NCBI GenBank assembly: GCA_015680685.1 | Contig: MNCI01006163.1 | Location: 39,700 to 103,699, forward strand | Length of the DNA: 64,000 bases | Direction: 5' to 3' | Source: Gnetum montanum | Lineage: Eukaryota; Streptophyta; Gnetopsida; Gnetales; Gnetaceae | In this document: piece by piece, positions 20,899-33,110 of the stretch | Layout: each line of letters starts with the position of its first letter | Position numbering within the stretch: the first letter of the stretch is position 1 | The notes under the pieces: generated by a model | What the model saw: only the letters and a program-made list of their open reading frames with translations | What the model was told of the DNA's origin: nothing | Database searches by the model: none | Position numbers and translations under genes: made by a program

Positions 20899-23800
20899 AC
20901 CTCTTATCATGGAACATTCGAGGCCTTACTCATAGGCTTCGATGGAAGCGAGCAAGCAACTTTCTTTCCAATCTTAATATAGCCTTCAATTTCGTTTTCC
21001 TTTAAGAAATTAAGATTTCAACTGACATTTTCTCTCTTTCAACTCATTGGTTTCTTCCTCACTCCTCAATCTAGCAACGTCCCACATGAGTGGGAAAGGA
21101 GGAGCTACCATTCTCCTCTCGACCTACTGGAAAGATAAAACCATTAAAGTGGTTCCGATTTTGGGCATAGAGTTTCTTGGGCCACCTTCTCCTCCTTACA
21201 TGGCCCTTTTGGTATCTGCTTGATATATGCCCCAAATGACTCTACAGAACGTGCTCTCCTTTGGCAAGAATTTGCAAATTCTCTTCCCCCAATGCCTTGG
21301 ATATTCGAAGACGATTTTAATATGGTTGAATTTTCTCAAGATAAGCTCGGAGGGGTGTTTTTTCAAATATCCAATTTCAAATATCAAACCTGGTCTACCT
21401 TTACGAAAAAGTTTTACCTTTTTAACAAGGTGGACACCTCTACTTGTGATCCCCTCCACAAATTTACTTGGATCAATCTTCGTCTTGGGCAAGCTCGCAT
21501 CTACATCAAATTAGATAGGTTCTATTTCTCCATCCTTTTTTTCTAGCAAGCCTCCTTCGCTACTACAGTTCATCACCATGCTACCTTATTAGACCAGCTT
21601 CCCATTTCTATATCTATCCAACTTCATGGCAGCCCTAATAGACAAAAATTCCATCTTTTCCGACTACACAAAAATTGCTTCTCTTCCCCTTCTACCCAAC
21701 TTCTTCTATCTAACCTTTGAAATGCCGAACCTAGGCCCTTAAATTAGGTGGGTTGGATTCACTGGTGGCATCGTACTTCTTATAGAGTGCAGAACTTTGC
21801 TCATTCATATGGTAGGGTAGTGGCTACTCAGGCCAGACAAGAATACAACAACATTAACCTCACTATTGAACATCTCACTAATAGACTAGCTTAAGATCCT
21901 TTCATCACTCTAGTTTATGAGGAGCTAGCAAGAGCCCAATTAGCCTTTCAACATTGGGAAGTGTACTGAGCACGAAGTGCCTTAACTAAAAGTTGACTCA
22001 CTTGGTTAAATATTCAAGATAAACATTGTAAGGAATTTTTTAAGTATCTTAATAGTGCTTCCCCTTCGCATTCTTTAGACAAAATCTTTAATGATGATAC
22101 CACCATCATGAACCACAACAGTATCCTCTCTTTTCTTAAGAACCACTATGAAACCCTTTTTGTAGCTACCCCTATGGACACCTCCTCATTCAAGGCTGCC
22201 ACCCCCAATTATCCTCACCTTATCAATTCCACTATGTTGCAGAGTCTTGACATTGATATCACCATGGTAAAGCTACAAGTGGCCTATTCCAAGTTGAGTC
22301 AGGCTCCTAGTTATGATGGTTTCCCCATGGAATTTTCTCAAACTCATTGGGATTTGGTGGGAAATGATCTTCTACATGTCATTAAAGAGGCTATTCTAAC
22401 TGGTTCCCTTGGGCCCAATCTAAATCAAGGGGTTATCCGTCTCCTCCCTAAGTCTGGGGATCTTACCTATATCTCCAATTGGCGTCTCATAACTCTTCTC
22501 AATGTGGTGTATAAAATTTGGGCCAAGTGCTTAGCCTTACGACTAAAAGAATTTCTTGGCCAAATCATATCTCCCTAGCAAATAGGATTTGTGCCTAGTA
22601 GATATATTTTAGACAATGTGGTTGCCGCATGGGAAGGTCTCAAGTGGGTAGAGGATGATGGTCAACATATTCGCCTCATGAAACTTGATTACACTAAGGC
22701 TTATGACAACATAAAGTGGAACTTTATCTTGTAGACCATGACCAAACTTGGTTTTGGACTTAAGTTCTTGCATATGGTGAAATGCTTATTCTTAGACACT
22801 ACAATAAGTATAGCCACTACCTTCGGGATCACCTCTCCCTTTCCTGTACACAGGTCAATGCAGCAAGGATGTCCTCTCACCCCTTATCTATTTATAATCA
22901 CAACTGACCTACTTTGTCATCAGATAAACCAGGACATCACCCTAGAGTTCTCACCAAGGTCCACCTTTCTTCATCTCAACAATAGCTTCTTAACATGCAC
23001 TTCACCGACGACTCCTTTTTTTTTTTCAAAACACTGCTACTAATTTGCACCGCCTCCTATCAAGGGTCGAGCAATATTACACACTCTTAGGTTCTCCTAG
23101 TAATTGAAATAAATCCTTTATTTATAGCTTTACCAGCAATTACAAACATATGACCAACTATAATTGGAAGCAACTTTAGGATCAAGACATCATTAAGATT
23201 TTGGGAATCTCTTTCCATTTTAGAGGTTCAACCTCTATTCTCTAGGAGTAGGTTATTTATCAAATTCAAAAGAAACTTGACAAATGGAAGACTAAACCCC
23301 TAACACTCATGGGTAAGTACCTCGTATGTAAGTCCATATGTGTGTCAACCCATGTGTATTACTCTTTGTGTTAGCCCCCCTCCCAAGCTACTTACCAAAA
23401 GTTAGAACGATTATTTTGTGACTTCATGTGGTCCTCCAAAGATTCTCAGAAAGGCTTCCATCGTGTTGCTTGGAATATTGTTACTCTTCCCAAAAATAAA
23501 GGCGTCTTAGGTCTTTTGAATTCCTTTAAGTAGGGAATTACCCTGGTTGCTAAGTGATTGGTCTAGCATTTAGATGCCCCAGATATTATTGGGATCCTTC
23601 TCCAATTAAGACTTCATCAAGCATTTCCTAAAAATAAGCCCTTCTAGAAAGGTATCCATTTTTTCAATTGGATCCTTTTCCCCCACACTATCATTCTTCC
23701 TGAATCTCATGTTTTCAAAAGCATTTGGAGGNTACTATCATTCTTCCTGAATCTCATGTTTTCAAAAGCATTTGGAGGGCTTGGTAAATTCTACATAGTT

Positions 23801-24770
23801 ATATTAACTGAACTAATGTCAAGATCAACCCTACTATCCTCTCTAAGTTGTGTCTCTAGTGGTTACCTTTGTCGCCTACTCCCCTTACCATCACAAATGC
23901 TAAGGTTGCTACCTCTTGGTATTGGAAGGGTGTTATTTCATTGAATTGTCTTAAGTTGGTTGGTCAATGGATTTCGAGGGCTAAGTTTAATAATTTTTAT
24001 GGGGAGTCAAATGTAATGAACCATTTCCTGGCTCAAATTTACACCTTTTTCCATTTTCATTGGCAACTAGATGTTATGGTGCAAAGCCCTTTTCATGGCC
24101 TTTAATGGATTAATGGGGCAAAACTCCTACCTTACCGGCCATATGTCCCCTTTCACCTTTTGCATGACCCATACGAGATCATTCAACACTGTAATAAGTC
24201 TTGGCACAAACAAGAATTAGAAAAATTCTAGATCCCCCTCTTCCAACATATTTAGAAACTATTGACCCTCCCCAAAATTAAGCAGTTCCTCTGGTGTCTC
24301 CTCCACCAAGGTCTACCTATTGATAAACATTTAGAATATCTGGGGATTCCCAATCCTAATTGCCCTCTCTGTGGTGGACAAGATGACTTTGTTCATGTGT
24401 TTTAGCATTGCCCCTTTGCTCAACATGTGTGGGATTAGGTTTCCAAAGTTTTTCCATCAAACAAGCTATCTCAAGATGATGTTATTTTCGGCTTTTTCAC
24501 CATTACTTCTGCTAATTTTAATTTTCTATGCAAAGTTATTAGGCTTATTATTTTATATTATATTTGGAAGCGCAAATGCAATGTTATTTTTCAAAGGACA
24601 GATTATTCTAATAAATGTCATCTTACCATGTTGGAGAAGTTGCAGATCTCTGCCTCATTCATTTCCAACTCATATCTCAAGCATCCAAGTTCAACATGGA
24701 CAGTCATCAGTTGGTTCATCTCTTGTAACCTTGAGAAAGACCCATGTGTTCAAGCAATAGTCTTCATTAG
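20895..24770 (+). pseudogene. LINE ORF2 (endonuclease and reverse transcriptase)
   Basis: Starts MNLLSWNIRGLTHRLRW, the usual opening of the plant L1 endonuclease. Endonuclease continues with IYAPNDSTERALLWQEF and WIFEDDFNMVEF (21220-21540). RT: APSYDGFPMEF, LLPKSGD, NWRLITLLNVVYKIWAK, QIGFVPSRYILDN, LDYTKAYD, SMQQGCPLTPYLF (22260-22920). C-terminal zinc-binding region: LPKIKQFLWCLLHQGL, CPLCGGQDD and HCPFAQHVWD (24260-24440). Stops, frameshifts and the repeat around the N at 23732 interrupt it. Confidence 0.85.
23732..23732. other. Single-N assembly gap flanked by a ~46-bp direct repeat
   Basis: The bases before the N (from ACTATCATTCTTCCTGAATC to GCATTTGGAGG) recur directly after it, shifting the LINE ORF2 frame. 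Same pattern as at 10410. Confidence 0.85.
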
Positions 24771-25100
24771 TAATCTCTGCAATGAAGCTTTCCTTCTTTA
24801 AGTTGTGTACAATCACCATTTGGAAGTCTCTCTATCCTTTACCGAGTGCTCTCCACCTCATCTAAACTTATGTGATTCTCTCTTGTAATGAGCCAGTTTG
24901 TTTTGACGATTGGTAATGCCCCAGATCAAGTTTCCTCTTTTAGCAATCAATTATTTATAAGGTTGTTCCCCAAGTCTCATTCACAGTTATCTTAGTTCCC
25001 CCTTCCTTTTAACCTTATGACTTAATGTGGTTAATGTACTCGATACTCTTTTAATATTAATAAAACTTCTTTTCAGGGTCTGACATCCCCCCCCCCCAAT

Positions 25101-25119
25101 AACTCATCAGATTATTTTT
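25101..25119. repeat. LINE target-site duplication, right
   Basis: AACTCATCAGATTATTTTT, the partner of 19909-19927. Confidence 0.75.
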
Positions 25120-25169
25120 ACTACTTATGGGCTAACGTATTAATTATTACATCGCAGAACAAGTAGCTC

Positions 25170-25700
25170 ATGTTCATAGGTTTAAGTTGGTTATTAATAT
25201 AGGTGTAATATTTTTTTCCATAAAAAACTTAAAAAGTAAATTATATTGAAATGAAATGAAGCCTTATTACATTTAAAGGATCTATTGGACATATATTATA
25301 GTTTCATGAAAAATAAAGATTGATTCTGCAAATTGACCAAACACCAATGGGGGTATCAAAAACAAATCATACAAGTTTTCTATTGTAACATTATAACGTT
25401 GTCTCAAATGGGTAGTCATAGCACAAGAAAAAAACACATGTAACTCATCTTCAATGGCACCTGATATACACAACCTACAAATGCGCTCTTGTAAGTGGAG
25501 TTGAATCCATCCTCTACTTTTAATTCTAAGATGACAAAAACTTAAGTGAAGCTTGCTAATTGCATTCCAATACTTCATGAAAATAGTAACTAAGAGATAG
25601 TGAGCTTCTACATTCAATTTATTAGATCTAATATGGTGTAAATAAAATTTTCTCTTACTTTCCATATTAGTCCACATCTATGTTAAAACCTTTTGCTTGA
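25170..25700 (-). pseudogene. LINE C-terminal zinc-binding remnant, copy A
   Basis: The frame 25282-25677 contains LHLQERICRLCISGAIEDE then LHVFFSCAMTTHLRQRY, the C-x-x-C ... EDE-x-H ... C pattern found at the C-terminus of many non-LTR reverse transcriptases. Nothing else of the element is readable. Copy B is about 55960-56490, more decayed. Confidence 0.5.
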
Positions 25701-25789
25701 CTAGTTAGCAAATGTACCTAGCATTTTGCTACACATCCTTCCAAGAGATATTCTATTTTCTCAACCATTTACATCCCCTGAAAATACCA

Positions 25790-26068
25790 TTTACATTTCA
25801 GTGTTACTTAGACTTAGACTTAAACTTCATTTTCAATCATGATTATCACTGGGATTAATGATATCTTCACAACATCATCTATCATATGCCTCACTATGAG
25901 TTAAACCATATACTTACATTTCACTAACTCCAAGTGAGAAGACAACAATCATGAACTTAACATCAACTTCTAGCATACTTACATTGTCCATCCACAGATT
26001 ATGATCTTATCATACACATGCACTTGTGACTTGTATGATAGAATGTTAGGATACATAACCACTCATCA
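25790..26068 (+). repeat. R3 copy A 5' LTR, U3 and R deleted
   Basis: It matches only the last part of the copy B LTR (57263-57535). Compared with copy B, about 685 bp are missing after AAAATACCA. It ends ACTCATCA directly before the primer binding site. Confidence 0.7.
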
Positions 26069-26086
26069 TTGGTGCTGTCGTTGTGG
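26069..26086 (+). promoter_or_regulatory. R3 copy A primer binding site
   Basis: TTGGTGCTGTCGTTGTGG directly after the LTR end; close to the TGGCGCCGTTGCC-type site of Athila/Tat elements. Copy B at 57536 reads TTGGTGTTGTTGCTAGGG. Confidence 0.6.
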
Positions 26087-26212
26087 ATGTGTCAATTTGT
26101 GATGAGTAGTTGATCTTATAAAGTTTGTTATATCAAGAATCACAAAGTTTATCCTTTACACTATTAATCAATTTTATTAACACACACATAACTAAAGCAT
26201 CAAACACACAAT

Positions 26213-27913
26213 ATGGCTTCAAAACTTAAAGAAGTTATTACCTACCAAAGAGCCACAAAAGAGTAATGATAGGATATATGATGATGAAGATTGGAGTGCA
26301 CCTATGCAAACAAGGATTTCATATGCTCATACCAATCCCTATTATCTTGATTTTACATTCATCTTTCACCAAGATGAGCAGCTAAGGCGGAGAGACTTAC
26401 AAGGCAACATAGTTTTACCTCTAGCATGTTTAGCACCATCCATGCTTCAAGCATCCTTCATGGGAATGAACCTGCACCATGCACAAGAAGGGTATCATGT
26501 GACCAAACACATTACTAGGCTGTATCAACCCACAGAGACACAAATATGAAGCGATGCTGCTATGGAGACAAGGCATGAAAATACCAAAGGAAATAAAATC
26601 AATCAAAATGTTGTCCTTAAGGAAATTAATGATGATGCATTCTTAACAGAGAAACTCCACCACAATCATGAAAACCACTCACAAAAACCTATTATTCATC
26701 TAGAAGAACCTATCAAAGTACAATTGCATTTGGCCCTTGCAAAGACACCAAGAAGAGAGGTAACAAACATTAAACATAGGCAAAGTTGATGAGTGGCGAG
26801 GTACCCCTACACTCAACCATACGAATACGAGCGTTTCACACACAATCCGGTCGAACTCCGTAGACGAACTAGTTGTGGTATCAAGACAGTTATCCTTAAG
26901 TCGTAGTTTGTTGTCTTCCCATCTGGACTAGTGTTAACTTTGTCATGTACGGTTTAGTCCAAAATGAGGTGTATGATGTGTTCCTATACTAATGCTACTC
27001 TTGGGTGTAATGGAAAATGATATTAACCAAGCTAAGAGAGAGAGGGTGAGAGAGCATCTAAGCTAGCCTAAGTGCGATGAGCATCCGTTCCTCAATCATC
27101 CGTACACATCTTGGACCTCGTGCACGACTACCACTGGGATTACCAAGCGCAGATCCTAGGCACGCTACTGGGTTACCAAGTAGTCACACTTAAATGCTCG
27201 TAATCAAGTCGTACTCATTCCACGTTTAACAGGATTTTAGGGTGAAGAGATATTAACTAAGAAAGCAGTAAATAACAATTAAATAAATAATTAAACTAAG
27301 TGAATGCTGCAATGATGAAGTAATCTCAATCTTTATTTTTGATCATGTGCATGTCCAAGTACGTCACACTCAAATAAGGATGTCATACAATTACAATCAC
27401 CACACTGCAAGCATACACTGGGAGACAAGGGTTGAGAGAGAAACTAATGTAAAAAGAAACTTAAATTTAACAACTCTAATCACTAATGCCTACCAGATCT
27501 ATCTACCTCTTATTTATAGTTGAGGAGATAGGCTGCAATATCACGTATGCAATATCGTGGCCAACAAAATGATAACTCATCAGAAGCTCAAGGCCTAGAG
27601 CTTTTGCAAAACCACAAAGGATAAATTAGAGAGAAACAAAAGGAAAACCAACCGACATCATTCTCCAACTGCTTCCTCTTCCTCCTTACAGTCATCAGCA
27701 AGATCTAACAAAAGGGAATGAAGACTTAGAGATTACAACAAGGAAAGGCATTGGGATCCTAATAGCCATGAATATCACCAAAGGTATCCTGATAAAGAAG
27801 AGGATGAGTATGAACCAAGAAGAGAGTGGATTATGTGTGAAGAAAGAGAACATTATGAGCACCAAAGGGGACATCACTACAACAAAGCTTATGAACCCAA
27901 TGATCATGAAGAG
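26213..27913 (+). pseudogene. R3 copy A gag, N-terminal part (split by a solo LTR)
   Basis: Starts MASKLKEVITYQRATKE then a stop. The main block (26304-26549) has ISYAHTNPYYLDFTFIF, HQDEQLRRRDLQGNIVLP and HAQEGYHVTKH. The second part (26562-26786) is interrupted by the solo LTR and resumes at 27583 with an Arg/His/Tyr/Glu-rich stretch until the chromodomain element at 27914. The block YxLDFTFIxHQDxQL is shared with R2 gag. No known domain is recognised. Confidence 0.65.
26787..27582 (-). repeat. Solo LTR of the R6/R7 family, copy A only
   Basis: Plus-strand ends TGATGAGTGG ... ACTCATCA, 796 bp, minus orientation, with a TATA box (TATTTATA on plus, 27511-27518) and CAATATCACG/CAATATCGTG palindromic pieces in U3. 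Flanks AAAGT and GAAGC look like a decayed 5-bp target duplication; copy B has the uninterrupted site near 58246. No internal region, so LTR-LTR recombination is likely. Confidence 0.75.
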
Positions 27914-29011
27914 TGGTATAGGAACACCTCTTCCAATTCCCTTGTGCTTGTCCTATAAGTCGTTTTTGCAAGTTTCGTGCTTTGGAGAAGACTTGGACTT
28001 GTGTGTCCAATTTTTGTGTGTGTTTTTGTATTGATTTTTATGATGAAGATTCTTGAATGTTTAGACATGTTTGGAGGTGTTTTGGCTTACTTTGATGAGT
28101 TTAAGAGGTTCCAGGGTCTATGGGAACTTATTGGGCGGCATCTGGAGGCTCTCAGCATCAAAACAAGCATTTTTATTTTTGGCACCTTCAGGATAGATGT
28201 CTTTGCAAATAGAAAGACATCTTTCCTAAAGTAAAGATATCTCCAGTTCATAAAAGACATCTCCCAAAAACAATAGGTGTATCTCCCAAGAGCAAGGCTT
28301 TTACAGAAGACATCTCCCTAAAAAGATAGACATCTTTGCAAAGACATCTCCATTGAAGTAAAGATGTCTTCCAAAAATAGTAGACATCTCTCCTAAGAAC
28401 AAAGCTCTCATAGGAGACATCTACATGATATCAAAGACATCTATGCCAATGAAGAAAAAAAGCTCAGACATAGCATTTTTATTGGGAAACATCCAAAAGA
28501 CTACAAATCTATGTGGGAAACATCTAGGGAGGTACATAGAAAGCTTATTAGGGTTTTGGATCTATATAATTATGTATGCCTTCATCCATGAGAAGGAGGG
28601 AGAGCTTGTCTGCAAGGAGAAATAGGCAAGAGAGATTGGGTGAGCACATTGGGTGAGTGTAATAGGTGATTGCAGCTTGTGGTGTGATGGTCTATGTGTT
28701 TTATTCTCTTGTATCTCACTTATGAATTGAGATCTTTGTCCCAAGTTGTGGGAGAGATTTCTCTTGGTTATGTCTTGGATTAAGAACAACCATTGTATGA
28801 TTGTAGAACCTTATGCTTTGCAACATCATCTTAAGTGTGATAGGTTTTTGGATGCTTGTGAGTTGTGTGAACCCTAATGTAATCTTCTAATAATTTTAGT
28901 TGAAGTTAGCTAGTTTTCTTATTTTCTAGCAAATAATTTTGTCTTTTCATAATATCTAGATTTAGTGTATTGAAGGTGATTTAAATGTGGAGTGAACCTA
29001 CTCTAGTGTTA
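27914..29011 (+). repeat. Chromovirus 5' LTR
   Basis: About 1.1 kb, starting TGGTATAGGAACACC (copy B TGGTGTACAAACATCC). U3 has about nine copies of AGACATCT or its complement between 28190 and 28455. TATA box TATATAAT at 28563-28570. It ends just before the primer site at 29013. Left target base group AAGAG (27909-27913). Confidence 0.8.
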
Positions 29012-29012
29012 T

Positions 29013-29027
29013 TGGTATCAAAACCTA
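29013..29027 (+). promoter_or_regulatory. Chromovirus primer binding site (tRNA-iMet type)
   Basis: TGGTATCAAAACCTA is close to the TGGTATCA-GAGC type site complementary to the 3' end of initiator tRNA-Met, common in chromoviruses and copia. Confidence 0.75.
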
Positions 29028-29073
29028 GTTTTATTGTTGCTTGGATTTTGGTTGAGGATTTTGTTAATTTCAT

Positions 29074-30420
29074 ATGGCATCCAAGAAGAAAAAAGTGCAT
29101 GCTCTGAATCATGACATGGAGAGCATGAAGTCAGCCTTCCAAATGATGGTTGATCAATTGGATGAAATCAACACAAAGGTGGATAGACAAGCTGGTATTA
29201 CCCATATTCCAACACATGGAGGTGAAGAGCATGTACTTTTAGATAAAGAAGTTTCACAACTAGGTAGAGATGGAGTAAATGAAGAGGAAGGTCAATCCAA
29301 CTATGGGAGTGTAGGAAACCATTAGCCATAGATTCCAATGAAAGGGATCCTATTTCTCAAATAATAAGTCCAAGGCCTCTGGTGGTGCTCAATACTTCTT
29401 CAAGCAAGCTTGACCATGAAGATGAGGCAAGGCTTGCTAAAGCGCTCAAAAATGCTTCAAGACTACCATATGTAGAGTTTAAGACTTTCAATGATGTAGA
29501 TGGCACCAATTCTTTTGCAAGTTGGCTAAAGGCACTTGAGAAGCATTTTTTATTGGAAGAGATACCAAATAACTTGAGTGTACCTATTGCTAAATTTAGA
29601 TTAGAAGGTATGGCTTCTACATGATGGAAAAAGAAGTCCCAAGGTTATGAAAGATGTAATAGTCAGCCTATTAGAGATTAGGATCTGATGAAATACAAGT
29701 TGAAAAATAAATTTGAATAGTCTTCTCAAAGATAAGAATCCATGGTGAAGTTGAAATTCCTAAGGCAAGGTGACAAGGATGTCATAATTTCACATCAAAT
29801 TTTGTAATCTATTCCATCAAGCTAAGGTAAACTAGGAGGAGTATGAGCAAGCTTCAATTTTTTTAGGAGGTCTCAAAATGGTGTTCTAGCAAGAGTTGGC
29901 CTTTTATGAGCCATAAACACTTGATGAGGCTTATGATTTGGCACTTGAAGCTGAGAAGAAATTAGGTGGATTTGGAAACAGAAGCAAAAAAACTTCTAAG
30001 GGGAAGGAGAAGGGATCTAAATTTGATAAGGAATCCAAATCCAAATATGAAGACAAGGAAGGCAGCCAAGATAAGAAAACCAAAGGAGGTGATGAGTAGG
30101 GTAAAACTAGGAAGGACCTGAGAAAGGGAGGCAAGGGTCAAGGTAGTAGGTCATTAAAATTTTAGTGCTTGAAGTGTGGAGAATGGGGACATAAGCAACG
30201 GGAATGTCTACTTCACAAGGTAGCCAAGGGCAAAGATGTGCAAACCATAGAGGTGCAGGAGAAATCACAAGGTAATCCTAATGCTCCAAAAATTGAGGAT
30301 GTTTCTGAATTAAATTCTTGTGCATTCATGAGGAATATGAATAGAAGATATCATCCTAATAAGAAATTGTTGTTTCAAATTGGGGCTAGTTGTTTACTTA
30401 GTGGGGAATGAATTCATGTT
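29074..30420 (+). pseudogene. Chromovirus gag
   Basis: Starts MASKKKKVHALNHDMESMK. The core has FKTFNDVDGTNSFASWLKAL and NLSVPIAKFRLEGMAST (29382-29624), typical of the retrotransposon gag family. A Lys/Gly-rich basic stretch precedes a canonical zinc knuckle, CLKCGEWGHKQREC (C-x2-C-x4-H-x4-C, 30166-30207). Stops are at 29323, 29622 and later. Confidence 0.8.
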
Positions 30421-30762
30421 TTGATTGATGGGGGAGCCCAACAAAATGTTATTTCTTCTAGGGTAGTTGCTAGATTGGGTTTGGTAACTAATTCTCATCC
30501 TAGACCATATAATGTGCATTGGTTGTCTAAAGATTTTTCCCAAGAGGTGAAGGAACAATGTACTTTAAAGTTTAAAATTGAAAATTTTCATCATGTAGTG
30601 AGGTGTGATGTCCTTCCAATAGATTGTGCTAATGTAATTCTTGGCAAAAACTGGAATTTTGATAATAGTGCTCAGTTTGATGAAGCAAGAAATGTGTGGA
30701 GTGTTGTTAGACCTAATGGAATCCATGATTTGATTTCTATGACAACTAAACAAGTGAGGTAG
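30421..30762 (+). pseudogene. Chromovirus retropepsin
   Basis: LIDGGAQQNVIS holds the catalytic Asp in a DGGA context (family usually DSGA). The second block is VILGKNW. The frame is open over 113 codons and followed by a stop before the RT part. Confidence 0.75.
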
Positions 30763-30849
30763 CAAAGCTCACATAATGCTTTCTTAATCCTTCTAAGAGA
30801 GAGGGAATATATTAAGGAACACGATGAAACATATTTTGGTTTTTTTGTT

Positions 30850-33110
30850 ATGACAAAAGTTGCTACTAACTATGATGATGTGCAGGATGAACTTCCTACA
30901 AGTGTGCTAGGCTTGAAGGAGAAATTTCCCAAGGTGTTCAAGGGAGAATTGGATGAACTACCACTAATGAGAAATGTACAGCATAAAATTGACTTCCTTC
31001 CTAGTGATACCATTCCAAACAAGAGAGCTTACTGAATGACACCAAATCAAAGGGTTGAATTACAAAGGCAACTAGAGGGGTTACTTGCAAATGGCTTCAT
31101 GAGGAAATCCGTTTCACCTTATGCAGTTCTAGCAATGCTAGTGCCAAAGACGAACAACAATGAATGGAGGATGTGCATTGATTTTAGGGCAATGAATAGG
31201 ATAATAGTGAGGTACAAGTTTCCTATTCCAAGGATTGATGATATCCTTGATATCCTTACCAATGCTAAAATTTTTAGCAAAATTGATTTGAGAAGTTCCT
31301 ACCATCAAAGAATCAACCTTGGTGATCAGTGGAAGATAACTTTCAAAACACCGGATGGATTTTTTAAGTGGTTGATGATGTCATTTATCTCCCAAATGCA
31401 CCTGCTACATTCATGAGATTGATGCATAATGTATTAAAGGAATTAATCGGTAAGTGCTATATTGTCTTGTTAACAATATTTTAGTGTTTAACTCTAATAA
31501 GGAAGAGCACTTGGATCACTTGAGAATGGTGTGCCTTAAGTTGGAGAAGGCATAGTTGGTGATCAACATGAAGAAAGGCCATTTCTTCAAGAGGGAAATC
31601 ACATATTTGGGGCATGTGATTTCTAAAAATCAGATTCAGAAAGGCTATATGGGATTGGCCAACTCCTAAGAATGTTGGAGAGGTAAGATCATTCCTTGGT
31701 TTAGCAGATTTTTATAGATAGTTCATCAAAAATTTTAGTGGTATTTCGTTGCCTATGTTTGCTTTTTTGAAGAAGAATAAAGAATTTAGGTGGGATAATG
31801 AAACCCAAGAAAGCTTTGACTTGTTGAAAGCAAAGCTTACCAATGAACCGGTGCTTGTAATTCTAGATTTTTAAAAGCTTTTTCATGTGGAGGTGGATGC
31901 AAGTGGACTTGCCATTGGTGGGGTACTTTCACAAGAAGGTAGGCCTATTGCTTTCTTTTCTAAAAAGTTGAATGAGTCAAGGCAAAAATATAGTGTATAT
32001 GAGAAGGAATTGTACACTATTCTTCAAGCAATCAATCATTGAAGGCATTACTTGTTGCCTAGAGAATTTACTTTGATGATGGACCACAAATCACTTCAAT
32101 TTCTAAACTCTCAAAAGAAGTTGAGTGCAAAACACATGAACTAGGTTACATAGTTACAAGAGTTCAATTTTGTGTTGAATCACAAAAGTGGGAAAGCCAA
32201 TGTGGTGGTTGATGCATTATCCAGGGTGCATGCGGTAAATTTCAACGTACCTCATGTGGAAGGTATGGGTGATTTTGATTCTTTATATGAGCATGATGTT
32301 GATTTTGAGTAGGTTTGGAGGAGCCTTAAAGAGTCATTGATGAATAGGATAGACCAATGGAGGGACTATCATATTCAAGATGTTTCTAATTGTAATTTTA
32401 GGAAGAAGATTCTGTTTAAAAAACATTGTAGTGACATGATAGATCACATGGGAAGGGATAAAACATTGGAACTTGTGGGTAGGCATTATTTTTGGCAAGG
32501 TATGACAATAGAAGTCTCAAAATTTGTGAAGGAGAGGTTAACATGTCAAATGTTAAAAAGAGGTAAAGGTGTGAATGGAAACTATATGCCTTTGCCAATT
32601 CCCAAAGGTCCATGGGAAAGTGTGTCAATGGACATTGTGAGTGATATTCCAAGACAAAGGGTGGGAACAATGCAATTTTTGTTGTTGTGGATAGGTTCTC
32701 CAAGATGGCATATTTTATTCCATGCAAGAAGGTGAGTGATGCCTCTCATGTTGCAAATTTATTTTTCCAACATGTTGTGAAGTTGCATGGTATTTCTTTG
32801 AATACTGTTAGTAACAAAGACTCCAAGTTTCAAAGTCATTTTTGGAGGTCCCTGTGTAAGATTTTAGGGACAAAGTTGAATTTTTCTAGTGCATATCATC
32901 CACAACCTAATGGCCAAACGAAGGTGGTGAACAAATCCTTGCTAAACATATTAAGATGTTTGTGTGATGGACAACCAAACAAATGGAAAAACTTGTTGGG
33001 TCATGCTGAATTTTCATATAATAATGCTTTTCATGTTGCTATTGGCAAAAGCCCATTTGAGATGAACTATAGGTTTTGTCCAAACATGATGGACAACTTT
33101 GAAGAGCTTT
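30850..33110 (+). pseudogene. Chromovirus pol: RT, RNase H, integrase
   Basis: RT: ELQRQLEGLLANGFMRKS, WRMCIDFRAMNRI, FPIPRIDDILD and FSKIDLRSSYHQ (31036-31416). The position of the YVDD box reads VNN (31469-31477), so both catalytic Asp are gone. RNase H: EVDASGLAIGGVLSQEGRPI (about 31890), YEKELYTILQAI, NVVVDALSRVH. Integrase: DMIDHMGRDKTLELVGRHYF, the core NFVVVDRFSKMAYFIPC and SAYHPQPNGQTKVVN (32430-33110). Several stops and frameshifts. Confidence 0.85.

Larger units (their letters stand above)
19928..25100 (+). mobile_element. LINE (plant L1-like), near full length
   Basis: About 5.2 kb with two overlapping frames: an RNA-binding ORF1 and an ORF2 with AP endonuclease, reverse transcriptase and a C-terminal zinc-binding segment. 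It is flanked by 19-bp target-site duplications; copy B (near 55892) is the empty site. The 3' end is T/A-rich (TTTAATATTAATAAAACTT) and then a C-run, with no long poly-A. It inserted after the segmental duplication. Stops and frameshifts make it inactive. Confidence 0.88.
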
